64,000 nt of DNA from Pseudomonadota bacterium (GTDB taxonomy: Bacteria; Pseudomonadota; Gammaproteobacteria; Burkholderiales; SG8-39). The position numbers and the translations under genes were made by a program. This document shows positions 16,867-24,718 of this stretch, in pieces; position 1 is the first letter of the stretch, and each line of letters starts with the position of its first letter. The stretch lies in NCBI GenBank assembly GCA_947455195.1, contig CANGMI010000001.1, positions 558,001-622,000 of the forward strand, read 5' to 3'. The notes under the pieces are model-generated. The model was not told the origin of the DNA and made no database searches. It worked only from the letters and a program-made list of their open reading frames with translations.

Positions 16867-18357
16867 CTAGCGTGTGCCCGGTTCGCCCGAACCCGCCCCT
16901 GCCCCGGCAGGGGCGGTCGGTGCAGGACTGGCAAAGCCGCTGAAATCCGATCCCCCACCCTCGCTGGCCGCGTCGGGTTGCGAGGTATCAGCGGGCATTT
17001 CGATCTGTACCCGATCGAGATCGACCTTCTGCTCCACGTCGAGCCACATCGTCACCAGACCGGGCCAGGCGATGACGATGCCGGCCATCAGCACCTGCAG
17101 CAGCACCCACGGGATGGCCCCGAGATAGATGTCGCTGCTCTTCACGCTTTTCGGTGCAATGCCGCGCAAGTAGAACAGTGCGAAGCCGAAGGGTGGGTGC
17201 ATGAAGGAGGTCTGCATGTTCACGCACAGCAGAACGCCGAACCAGATGAGGTCGATGCCCATCTTGGCCGCCACCGGTGCCAGCAGCGGAATGATGATGA
17301 ACGCGATCTCGAAGAAGTCGAGAAAGAACGCGAGGAAGAACACGAAGAGATTGACGACCACCAGAAAGCCCGTCACGCCCCCGGGCAGGCTGGAGAGCAG
17401 GTGTTCGATCCAGACCCCGCCATCGACCCCGAGAAACACGAGACTGAACGTACGCGAGCCGATGAGGATGAACACCACCATGGCGGTGATGCGCATCGTC
17501 GACTCCATGCCCTGACGCACCAGCGTCCAGGTGAGCCTGCGGTGCATGGCAGCCAGCGCCATGGCCCCGACAGCCCCCATCGCGCCGGCTTCGGTCGGCG
17601 TGGCATATCCGAGAAAGATCGTACCGAGCACGAGGAAGATGAGGACGATCGAGGGCACCATGCCCCAGAGGACGCGGCGGATGAGCGGCCAGCCCTGCAG
17701 CGTGCGCGCTTCGCGCGGCAAGGGGGGGACCCATCGGGGCCGAAGTATCGACACCGCAAAGATGAAGAGAATGAAAAGCAGCGTCTGCATGATCGAGGGG
17801 CCGATCGCGCCCTTGTACATGTCGCCCACCGACTTGCCCATCTGATCGGCGAGCACGATCAGCACGAGCGAGGGCGGAATGAGCTGCGTGATGGTGCCCG
17901 AGGCCGCGATGACGCCGGTGGCGAGCTTCATGTCATAGCCGTACCGCTGCATGATCGGCAGCGAGATGAGACCCATCGCGATGACCGATGCGGCCACGGT
18001 GCCGGTGATTGCACCGAGGATGGCACCGACGATGATGACCGCGTAGGCCAATCCACCCGGCACTGGCCCGAACAGCTGCCCGGTGCCCTCGAGCAGGTCT
18101 TCGGCCAGACCGCAACGCTCGAGAATCGCGCCCATGAACGTGAAGAACGGAATGGCGAGCAGCAGATCGTTGGAGAGGATGCCAAAGATGTTGAGCGGCA
18201 GATTGCCGAAGAAGGCCGGCGTGAGATAGCCCAACTGAATCGCTGCGAGCCCGGCCGTGAGCCCGAGCGCCGCCAGCGAGAAGGCCACCGGAAACCCGAC
18301 CAGCATGAACAGCACCAGCCCGAGAAACATCAGCGGTGGCATCAGCGCCATGGTCAT
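16867..18357 (-). CDS. dctM: TRAP transporter large permease DctM
   Basis: 496-residue membrane protein of the TRAP large-subunit family, which couples solute uptake to Na+ or H+ gradients. It is hydrophobic throughout, with about 12 predicted spans (for example PLMFLGLVLFMLVGFPVAFS and GAITGTVAASVIAMGLIS) and the conserved NMQTSFMHPPFGFALFYL segment near the end. The final 60 or so residues form a hydrophilic Pro/Ala/Gly/Ser tail that family members usually lack. ATG overlaps the dctQ stop by 4 bases, so the two membrane subunits are cotranslated. The presumed receptor is encoded head-on at 15774-16856. Confidence 0.93.
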   Translation of the reverse strand: MTMALMPPLMFLGLVLFMLVGFPVAFSLAALGLTAGLAAIQLGYLTPAFFGNLPLNIFGILSNDLLLAIPFFTFMGAILERCGLAEDLLEGTGQLFGPVPGGLAYAVIIVGAILGAITGTVAASVIAMGLISLPIMQRYGYDMKLATGVIAASGTITQLIPPSLVLIVLADQMGKSVGDMYKGAIGPSIMQTLLFILFIFAVSILRPRWVPPLPREARTLQGWPLIRRVLWGMVPSIVLIFLVLGTIFLGYATPTEAGAMGAVGAMALAAMHRRLTWTLVRQGMESTMRITAMVVFILIGSRTFSLVFLGVDGGVWIEHLLSSLPGGVTGFLVVVNLFVFFLAFFLDFFEIAFIIIPLLAPVAAKMGIDLIWFGVLLCVNMQTSFMHPPFGFALFYLRGIAPKSVKSSDIYLGAIPWVLLQVLMAGIVIAWPGLVTMWLDVEQKVDLDRVQIEMPADTSQPDAASEGGGSDFSGFASPAPTAPAGAGAGSGEPGTR

Positions 18358-18911
18358 TGCAGGGGCCTCTCGTATTCGACATCCATGTCATGCAGGCCAC
18401 GCAGGTAGCCGATGCGCTTGACGATCTCGGCCAAGCCCTGCAGCGCGAGCATGGCGAACCCGACCGGCATCACCACCTTCACCCACCAGCGCGGCAGCCC
18501 CCCCGCATTGTTCGACATCTCGCCCGATGTGAACGACTCGAGGAAGAAAGGCCACGCCATCCACAGGAAGAGCGCGGTTGCCGGCATGAGGAAGAGAAGA
18601 AACCCGAGCAGATCGACCCAGGCCCGCGTACGCGGTGCAAGGCGGCCGTAGAGGATGTCGACCCGCACATGTTCGTTGACCTTGAGAACCCAGGGCGCAC
18701 CCAGCATCACGATGCCGGCGAACATGTACCACTGGGCCTCGAGCCATGCGTTGGAACTGCGATCGATGAGATAGCGCACGGTGGCATTGCCGGCACTCAC
18801 GACACACGAGGCGAGAATGAGCCAGCTCGCAAGACGCGCAAAACGCTCGCTCAGCCAGTCGATACCGCCTGCGACACGCAGCCATCCTCTCAATCGAGAT
18901 TCCCCCGTCAT
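18354..18911 (-). CDS. dctQ: TRAP transporter small permease DctQ
   Basis: 185-residue four-span membrane protein: spans are visible around LASWLILASCVVSAGNATV, the WLEAQWYMFAGIVML segment (the family WxxE/Q region), WVDLLGFLLFLMPATALFL and VVMPVGFAMLALQGLAEIV. It forms the small membrane subunit paired with DctM. ATG at 18911 is chosen because it begins a normal cytoplasmic leader; an in-frame ATG at 19010 would add about 33 non-homologous residues running toward the ribF promoter. First gene of the minus-strand dctQ-dctM pair. Confidence 0.88.
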   Translation of the reverse strand: MTGESRLRGWLRVAGGIDWLSERFARLASWLILASCVVSAGNATVRYLIDRSSNAWLEAQWYMFAGIVMLGAPWVLKVNEHVRVDILYGRLAPRTRAWVDLLGFLLFLMPATALFLWMAWPFFLESFTSGEMSNNAGGLPRWWVKVVMPVGFAMLALQGLAEIVKRIGYLRGLHDMDVEYERPLQ

Positions 18912-19024
18912 GACAACCGCAGGCCCGTGGTCCGGCCCGCCGCGGGGCACTCTGAGGCGGGCACCCGGAAATGTCAAACGACCGGCGCAGGCGGACGATG
19001 ACGATGCCAAGTATCGAAAAACGC

Positions 19025-19030
19025 TATAAT
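19025..19030 (+). promoter_or_regulatory. Consensus -10 box (TATAAT) before ribF
   Basis: A perfect TATAAT lies about 100 bases upstream of the ribF ATG, in the 217-base divergent gap with dctQ, the first low-GC island for several hundred bases. No convincing -35 hexamer is seen at the right distance. It probably drives the ribF-ileS-lspA(-ispH) operon and leaves a leader of roughly 90 bases. Confidence 0.5.
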
Positions 19031-19128
19031 TTTCCCTACGGGTGGCCTGTTGACCGACTCGGCGTCAGGGCCCGGCAGCGCGTCTGAGCTCAGCCCCTGC
19101 CTCGACGCCAGCGCCCCCTCCGATCCGA

Positions 19129-20193
19129 ATGCCCGTGGCGGTGCCCCTTCTTCCGATGACTATCGCGCATGGCTTGCATGTCGCCGATCGGCCGCTCGCG
19201 GTCATGATCGGCAACTTCGATGGTGTTCACCGTGGCCATCAGGCCATGGTGGAACGCACCCTGGCGGCTGCTCGCGAGCGCGGCCTGGGGGCCGCTGCGC
19301 TCACCTTCGAGCCGCACCCGCGCGAACTCTTCGCGGCAGCCACCGCGCCAGCGCGCATCACGCCCTTGCGCGAGAAACTGCGGCTGCTCACCGAACTCGG
19401 CCTCGACCACATTCACGTCGCACGCTTCACCCGTGCCTTTGCCGCGCTCACGCCCGAGGCCTTCGTCGACCAGATGCTGGTCAAGACCCTGCGTGCGCGC
19501 TGGCTCATGGTGGGCGCCGACTTCTGCTTCGGGGCGAAGCGTGCCGGTACCGTAGCGCGACTGCGGTCCCTCGCCAACGAGCGAGGCATCGAACTCGAAG
19601 TGCTTGACGATGTGCTCGAGGGCGCGGAGCGCATCTCGAGCTCGGTGGTACGAACCGCGCTCGATGCGGGCGATCTGGTGCGTGCACGCATCCTGCTCGG
19701 TCGCCCATTCCAGATCAGCGGGCGCGTGGTGCACGGGCAGAAACTGGGCCGAACGCTCGGCTTTCCGACCGCCAACATCCACCTCAAGTACAACCGCCCA
19801 CCGGTCTTCGGCATCTTCGCCGTGCGTGTGCATGGCGCAGGTGCAACGCCGCTCGATGCCGTGGCGAGCCTCGGGTTCCGCCCTACCGTCACCCGGGAAC
19901 GTCGCGCTTCGCTGGAAGTGTTCATCTTCGACTTCCAGGGCAACCTCTACGACCGGCGTCTGGACATCGAATTTGTCGCGAAGTTGCGTGACGAGGAAAC
20001 CTACGATGGCCTCGATGCCCTGAAGGCAGCGATTGCCCGCGACTGCACGAACGCGCTGGCGGTGCTGCGGCCTGACGCGGCGAGGCCGATGGCCGGCACG
20101 CTGTCATCCACCGCAGCACTCGGCGCAGCATCGGCACCGACGACACTCGCCTCCCCACACGCCACCCAGGGCCCCGACGCTTCCCATGGCTAA
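19129..20193 (+). CDS. ribF: Bifunctional riboflavin kinase / FAD synthetase RibF
   Basis: 354 residues, making FMN and then FAD from riboflavin. The N-terminal adenylyltransferase domain (to about residue 185) has [13 protein letters not shown] and [13 protein letters not shown]; the C-terminal kinase domain has [11 protein letters not shown] and the conserved SLGFRPT and EVFIFDF segments. The last 45 or so residues are a low-complexity Ala/Ser/Thr/Pro tail that most family members lack, and the ileS start codon lies inside its last codons (8-base overlap). An in-frame ATG nine codons downstream of the chosen start (19156) could be the true start. Confidence 0.95.
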   Translation: MPVAVPLLPMTIAHGLHVADRPLAVMIGNFDGVHRGHQAMVERTLAAARERGLGAAALTFEPHPRELFAAATAPARITPLREKLRLLTELGLDHIHVARFTRAFAALTPEAFVDQMLVKTLRARWLMVGADFCFGAKRAGTVARLRSLANERGIELEVLDDVLEGAERISSSVVRTALDAGDLVRARILLGRPFQISGRVVHGQKLGRTLGFPTANIHLKYNRPPVFGIFAVRVHGAGATPLDAVASLGFRPTVTRERRASLEVFIFDFQGNLYDRRLDIEFVAKLRDEETYDGLDALKAAIARDCTNALAVLRPDAARPMAGTLSSTAALGAASAPTTLASPHATQGPDASHG

Positions 20194-23056
20194 AGACAAG
20201 ACTTCCGACAAGGCCGAGTTCCGCTCGACGCTCAACCTGCCTGATACGGCCTTTCCGATGCGTGGCGATCTCGCCCGCCGCGAGGTTCAGTGGGTGAACG
20301 ACTGGCAGACCGGTCGGCTCTACGAGCGCATCCGTGCCGTCTCGCGCGGGCGGCGTCGGTTCGTGCTGCACGATGGCCCACCCTACGCCAATGGCGACAT
20401 CCATATCGGGCATGCGGTCAACAAGATCCTGAAGGATGTGATCGTCAAGTCACGCCAGCTCGCCGGCTTCGATGCGCCCTACGTGCCGGGCTGGGATTGC
20501 CATGGCATGCCGATCGAGATCCAGATCGAGAAGAAGTACGGTCGCGGCATCACCACCGCGCAGGTCCAGGCCCACTCGCGCACCTATGCCACGGAGCAGA
20601 TCGCCCGCCAGAAGGCCGACTTCGTCCGCCTTGGCGTGCTGGGCGACTGGAACAACCCGTACACCACGATGGCCCGCGGCAACGAAGCCGACGAGATCCG
20701 CACGCTCGGACGCCTCGTGACCGGGGGTTATGTCTTTCGCGGCCTGAAGCCGGTGAACTGGTGCTTCGACTGCGGATCGGCCCTGGCCGAGGCCGAGGTC
20801 GAATACGCCGACCGCAAGGACCTTGCCATCGATGTGGCCTTTCGCGTCACCGAACCGGTGCGGCTCGCCGCCGCCTTCGGCCTTGCGCAGCTGCCGCACG
20901 ACAACGCCTCGATCGTCATCTGGACCACCACCCCGTGGACCATTCCATCGAACCAGGCGCTCAACGTTCATCCCGAGTATCGCTACGAGCTGGTCCAGAC
21001 GCCGCGCGGTCTGCTCGTGCTCGCGGCCGAACTGCGCGAGGCCTGTCTGGCACGCTTCGGCCTCTCGGGCGAGGTGGTGGCAAGTTGCGCGGGCGCCGCG
21101 CTCGAACGCATCGAATTCGCGCACCCGCTCTACGAGCGGCGCTCGCCCGTCTTCCTGGGCGATTACGTCACGCTCGATACCGGCACGGGCATCGTGCACA
21201 GCGCCCCCGCCTACGGCGTCGAGGACTTCGACTCGTGCCGGCGCTACGGCATGAAGAACGAAGACATCCTGACGCCGGTGATGTCGGACGGTCGCTACGA
21301 CCCAGCACTGCCGCTCTTCGGTGGACTGCGCATCTGGGAAGCGAACCCGAAGATCGTCGACGTGCTGGCCGAGCGCGGCGCGCTCCTGCATTCGGCCGCC
21401 TTCAACCACAGCTACATGCACTGCTGGCGTCACAAGACACCCATCATCTACCGTGCAACCAGCCAATGGTTTGCCGGCATGGACGTGACACCGAAAGGCG
21501 AGCGGCGCACATTGCGCGAAGACGCGCTCGCAGCGGTCGAAGCCACGCAGTTCTTCCCGGCCTGGGGCAAGGCACGGCTTCACGGCATGATCGCCAATCG
21601 TCCCGACTGGACCCTGTCGCGCCAGCGCTCCTGGGGCGTGCCGATGGCCTTCTTCGTGCACCGGGTGACCGGTGAACTGCATCCGCGCACGGCCGAACTG
21701 CTCGAGGCGGTAGCGCGCCGAGTGGCCGAGGAAGGCATCGAGGCCTGGCAGTCGATGAGTGCCGAAGAACTTCTCGGTGAGGAAGCCAACCACTACGAGA
21801 AGGTCACCGACACGCTCGACGTATGGTTCGACTCGGGCTCCACCCACCAGACCGTGCTGCGCGGCTCGCACGCCGATTCGTGCCGGTTTCCAGCCGACCT
21901 CTATCTCGAGGGCTCCGACCAGCACCGCGGCTGGTTTCATTCGTCGCTGCTGGTGGCGTGCATGCTCGATGGGCGGGCGCCCTACGAGGCACTGCTCACT
22001 CACGGCTTCGTGGTCGATGGCGAAGGCCGCAAGATGTCCAAGTCGATGGGCAATGTGATTGCGCCACAGAAGATTTCCGACAGTCTCGGCGCAGAAATCC
22101 TGCGGCTCTGGGTCGGTTCGACCGACTACTCGGGTGAGCTGTCGATCTCGACCGAGATTCTCAACCGGGTGGTGGAATCGTACCGGCGGATTCGCAACAC
22201 CTTGCGCTTCCTGCTCGCCAACACCGCCGACTTCGATCCTGCGCGCGACCGGATCGACCCGGCCGACTGGCTCGACATCGACCGCTACGCGCTCGCCCTG
22301 CTTCGCGGTCTGCAGACCGACCTCGCCGCCGCCTACGACCGCTACGAATTCCACACCGTCGTGCAGCGTCTGCAGACCTTCTGTTCGGAAGATCTGGGCG
22401 GGTTCTACCTCGACATCCTGAAAGACCGTCTTTACACCGCTGCGACCGACAGTGCAGCACGACGCTCGGCACAGAATGCGCTGTGGCACATCAGCCGCAG
22501 CCTGATTCTCCTGATGGCCCCGATCCTGAGCTTTACGGCGGAAGAGGCCTGGCCCTTCGTCAACCGCTCGAGCGGTGTGGCCGGGACGGTGGGGGCGGCC
22601 GACCCGGCAGCCGGTGCCGGCCCCGACAGCGTCTACTTCCACGTCTGGGCCACCCTGCCGGCGCTCGCCGACGAGGGCGAACTCATCGCACGCTGGACAC
22701 GCATTCGGGCCGTTCGCGCCGAGGTGCAGAGGGAACTCGAGGCGGTGCGTGTGAGCGGCGCCATCGGCTCTTCGCTTCAGGCCGAGGTAGCCGTACGGGC
22801 CAGCGACGCCGACCGCACGGCGCTCGAGTCACTGGGCGATGACCTGCGCTTCGTGCTCATTACCTCGGCAGCCGCAGTCGAGCCTGGCGATGCGGGTACG
22901 CCCCTGCAGGTGTCGGTACGCGCATCGACCCATGCCAAATGCCCGCGCTGCTGGCACTGGCGCGCCGATGTCGGTGTCGATGCCGCCAACCCGGCCCTGT
23001 GCGGTCGGTGCGCGAGCAACCTCTTCGGTTCTGGTGAGGTTCGCGTGCATGCCTGA
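20186..23056 (+). CDS. ileS: Isoleucyl-tRNA synthetase
   Basis: 956-residue class I aminoacyl-tRNA synthetase. The HIGH-type motif is in [17 protein letters not shown], the KMSKS loop in [10 protein letters not shown], and a C-terminal zinc finger follows the pattern CPRCWHW...CGRC near the end, as in the bacterial long form. The editing domain contains [21 protein letters not shown] at 20186 ([12 protein letters not shown]) overlaps the ribF stop by 8 bases. Followed with an 8-base overlap by lspA, the standard proteobacterial order. Confidence 0.97.
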   Translation: MAKDKTSDKAEFRSTLNLPDTAFPMRGDLARREVQWVNDWQTGRLYERIRAVSRGRRRFVLHDGPPYANGDIHIGHAVNKILKDVIVKSRQLAGFDAPYVPGWDCHGMPIEIQIEKKYGRGITTAQVQAHSRTYATEQIARQKADFVRLGVLGDWNNPYTTMARGNEADEIRTLGRLVTGGYVFRGLKPVNWCFDCGSALAEAEVEYADRKDLAIDVAFRVTEPVRLAAAFGLAQLPHDNASIVIWTTTPWTIPSNQALNVHPEYRYELVQTPRGLLVLAAELREACLARFGLSGEVVASCAGAALERIEFAHPLYERRSPVFLGDYVTLDTGTGIVHSAPAYGVEDFDSCRRYGMKNEDILTPVMSDGRYDPALPLFGGLRIWEANPKIVDVLAERGALLHSAAFNHSYMHCWRHKTPIIYRATSQWFAGMDVTPKGERRTLREDALAAVEATQFFPAWGKARLHGMIANRPDWTLSRQRSWGVPMAFFVHRVTGELHPRTAELLEAVARRVAEEGIEAWQSMSAEELLGEEANHYEKVTDTLDVWFDSGSTHQTVLRGSHADSCRFPADLYLEGSDQHRGWFHSSLLVACMLDGRAPYEALLTHGFVVDGEGRKMSKSMGNVIAPQKISDSLGAEILRLWVGSTDYSGELSISTEILNRVVESYRRIRNTLRFLLANTADFDPARDRIDPADWLDIDRYALALLRGLQTDLAAAYDRYEFHTVVQRLQTFCSEDLGGFYLDILKDRLYTAATDSAARRSAQNALWHISRSLILLMAPILSFTAEEAWPFVNRSSGVAGTVGAADPAAGAGPDSVYFHVWATLPALADEGELIARWTRIRAVRAEVQRELEAVRVSGAIGSSLQAEVAVRASDADRTALESLGDDLRFVLITSAAAVEPGDAGTPLQVSVRASTHAKCPRCWHWRADVGVDAANPALCGRCASNLFGSGEVRVHA

Positions 23057-23549
23057 GGGCGCCTCTCGGCCGCCGCTCCGGCTGTGGCTCGTGCTGGCCG
23101 CATTCGTGCTGCTGGCCGACCAGACCAGCAAGAACGTCGTGCTCGCGCACTTCGCCGAAGGCGAGTCGCTCTCGGTGAACCCGGTATTCAGTCTCGTGCT
23201 CGCGTTCAACAGCGGCGCTGCGTTCAGCTTCCTGGCAGGTGCCGGGGGCTGGCAGCGCGGGTTCTTCATCGCGATATCGACCGTGGCGTCCGTCCTCATC
23301 GTGACCCTCTTGCGGCGCCATCGCGACGAACCGCTGCTGTGCGCTGCGCTCGCCTTCATCCTCGGCGGCGCCATCGGGAACCTGATCGACCGCATCCTGA
23401 TCGGCCGGGTGGTCGACTTTCTTCTCTTTCACTGGGACACTGCAGCGTTTCCGGCGTTCAATCTGGCCGACAGCGCGATCACCCTGGGGGCAGCCCTGCT
23501 CATTCTCGACAGCCTGCGCAGCACACGCGCCGGGCGAGGCAAGACCTGA
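23049..23549 (+). CDS. lspA: Lipoprotein signal peptidase (signal peptidase II)
   Basis: 166-residue inner-membrane aspartyl protease that removes signal peptides from lipoproteins. Four hydrophobic segments are visible. The two catalytic aspartates sit in [16 protein letters not shown] and FNLADSAIT, and [11 protein letters not shown] is the conserved periplasmic loop. ATG at 23049 overlaps the ileS stop by 8 bases. It would process, among others, the lipoproteins encoded at 7601-8206 and 48520-49638. Confidence 0.96.
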   Translation: MPEGASRPPLRLWLVLAAFVLLADQTSKNVVLAHFAEGESLSVNPVFSLVLAFNSGAAFSFLAGAGGWQRGFFIAISTVASVLIVTLLRRHRDEPLLCAALAFILGGAIGNLIDRILIGRVVDFLLFHWDTAAFPAFNLADSAITLGAALLILDSLRSTRAGRGKT

Positions 23550-23591
23550 CCCCACGCGAACACGACAACGATTCTTCAGGAGACCAATGGC

Positions 23592-24521
23592 ATGAACATC
23601 CTGCTGGCAACGCCCCGAGGCTTCTGCGCCGGTGTCGAACGCGCCATCGAGATCGTGGAGCGCGCCATCGAATTGCATGGGGCACCGATTCATGTGCGCC
23701 ATGAGATCGTGCACAACCGCCATGTGGTCGAGGAACTGCGGGCCAAGGGTGCGATCTTCATCGAGGAACTCGCCGAAGCGCCCGCCGGCAGCATCGTGAT
23801 CTTCAGTGCCCACGGGGTATCACGCGCCGTGCGCGACGAAGCAGCGGCCCGCGGCCTGCAGATCTTCGATGCAACCTGCCCGCTCGTGACCAAGGTTCAT
23901 GTCGAGGTGGCCCGCATGCGCGCCGAGGGTCGCGAAATCGTGATGATCGGCCATCGCGGGCACCCGGAGGCCGAGGGCACCATGGGGCAATCGGCCAGTG
24001 GCATGCACCTGGTGGAAACAGTGAGCGATGTGGCGACCCTCAACGTCAACGACCCTGATCGCCTTGCGTGGGTCACCCAGACCACGCTCTCGGTCGATGA
24101 TGCCGCCGTGATCGTGTCCGCGCTGAAGCTGCGATTCCCGGGCATCGTCGGCCCCAAGAAAGACGATATCTGCTACGCCACCCAGAACCGGCAGGATGCG
24201 GTGAAGCAACTCGCTGCACAGGCCGATGCGGTGATCGTGGTCGGATCGCCCAACAGCTCGAACTCCAATCGCTTGCGCGAAGTGGCCACCAACATGGGGC
24301 GCCCGGCCTGGATGGTCGATCATGCAAGCCAGATCGAACCGGCCTGGCTCACGGGCATCGGTACGGTGGGCGTCACGGCGGGGGCATCAGCCCCGGAAGT
24401 GCTGGTGAACCAGGTCGTGGCGCGACTGCAGGCGCTGGGTGGCGGGACGGTGAGCGCACTTGAGGGCATCGTGGAAAACGTCTCCTTTCCGCTCCCCAAG
24501 GGTCTTTCGCGAACGGCCTGA
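23592..24521 (+). CDS. ispH: 4-hydroxy-3-methylbut-2-enyl diphosphate reductase IspH
   Basis: 309-residue iron-sulfur enzyme, last step of the MEP isoprenoid pathway, making IPP and DMAPP. The three cluster cysteines are visible in [22 protein letters not shown] and [11 protein letters not shown]; the substrate-binding [11 protein letters not shown] follows. Length is normal. It lies 42 bases after lspA, with AGGAG about 11 bases before the ATG. Dxs and IspA of the same pathway are encoded at 55-58 kb. The promoter of tRNA-Thr overlaps its last codons. Confidence 0.97.
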   Translation: MNILLATPRGFCAGVERAIEIVERAIELHGAPIHVRHEIVHNRHVVEELRAKGAIFIEELAEAPAGSIVIFSAHGVSRAVRDEAAARGLQIFDATCPLVTKVHVEVARMRAEGREIVMIGHRGHPEAEGTMGQSASGMHLVETVSDVATLNVNDPDRLAWVTQTTLSVDDAAVIVSALKLRFPGIVGPKKDDICYATQNRQDAVKQLAAQADAVIVVGSPNSSNSNRLREVATNMGRPAWMVDHASQIEPAWLTGIGTVGVTAGASAPEVLVNQVVARLQALGGGTVSALEGIVENVSFPLPKGLSRTA

Positions 24522-24546
24522 CCACGACGCACACCTACGGTATACT
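24518..24546 (+). promoter_or_regulatory. Promoter of tRNA-Thr, overlapping the ispH stop
   Basis: CTGACC (24518-24523) and TATACT (24541-24546) are 17 bases apart, with a GC-rich stretch immediately downstream (CTGGCCCCCGG) like the discriminators of stable-RNA promoters. The -35 box spans the ispH TGA stop codon. The mature tRNA begins about 34 bases after the -10 box. Confidence 0.6.
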
Positions 24547-24580
24547 CTGGCCCCCGGCGCGAGTCGGGTGTTTGCGGTAT

Positions 24581-24656
24581 GCCGGCATAGCTCAGTTGGT
24601 AGAGCAGCGCATTCGTAATGCGAAGGTCGGGGGTTCGACTCCTCTTGCCGGCACCA
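24581..24656 (+). tRNA. tRNA-Thr(CGT)
   Basis: 76 bases folding as a tRNA: acceptor arms GCCGGCA / TGCCGGC, D arm GCTC-AGTTGGTA-GAGC, anticodon loop TTCGTAA with anticodon CGT (reads ACG), T arm with GGTTCGACTC, and an encoded CCA end. The outermost anticodon-stem pair (G with A) is a mismatch; the other four pair. It is transcribed from its own promoter and converges with the TPR/GT41 gene. Confidence 0.95.
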
Positions 24657-24718
24657 TGCATCGGGCGCGCGCGATGGAAGACGGGCTCGTCGCACTTCAC
24701 CCGGTGGTTCTGCGCTTG

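Noticed and set aside
20450-22642. 730-codon open frame antisense to ileS
   Set aside because: ileS is certain on the plus strand; the antisense product has no domain and arises from codon bias.
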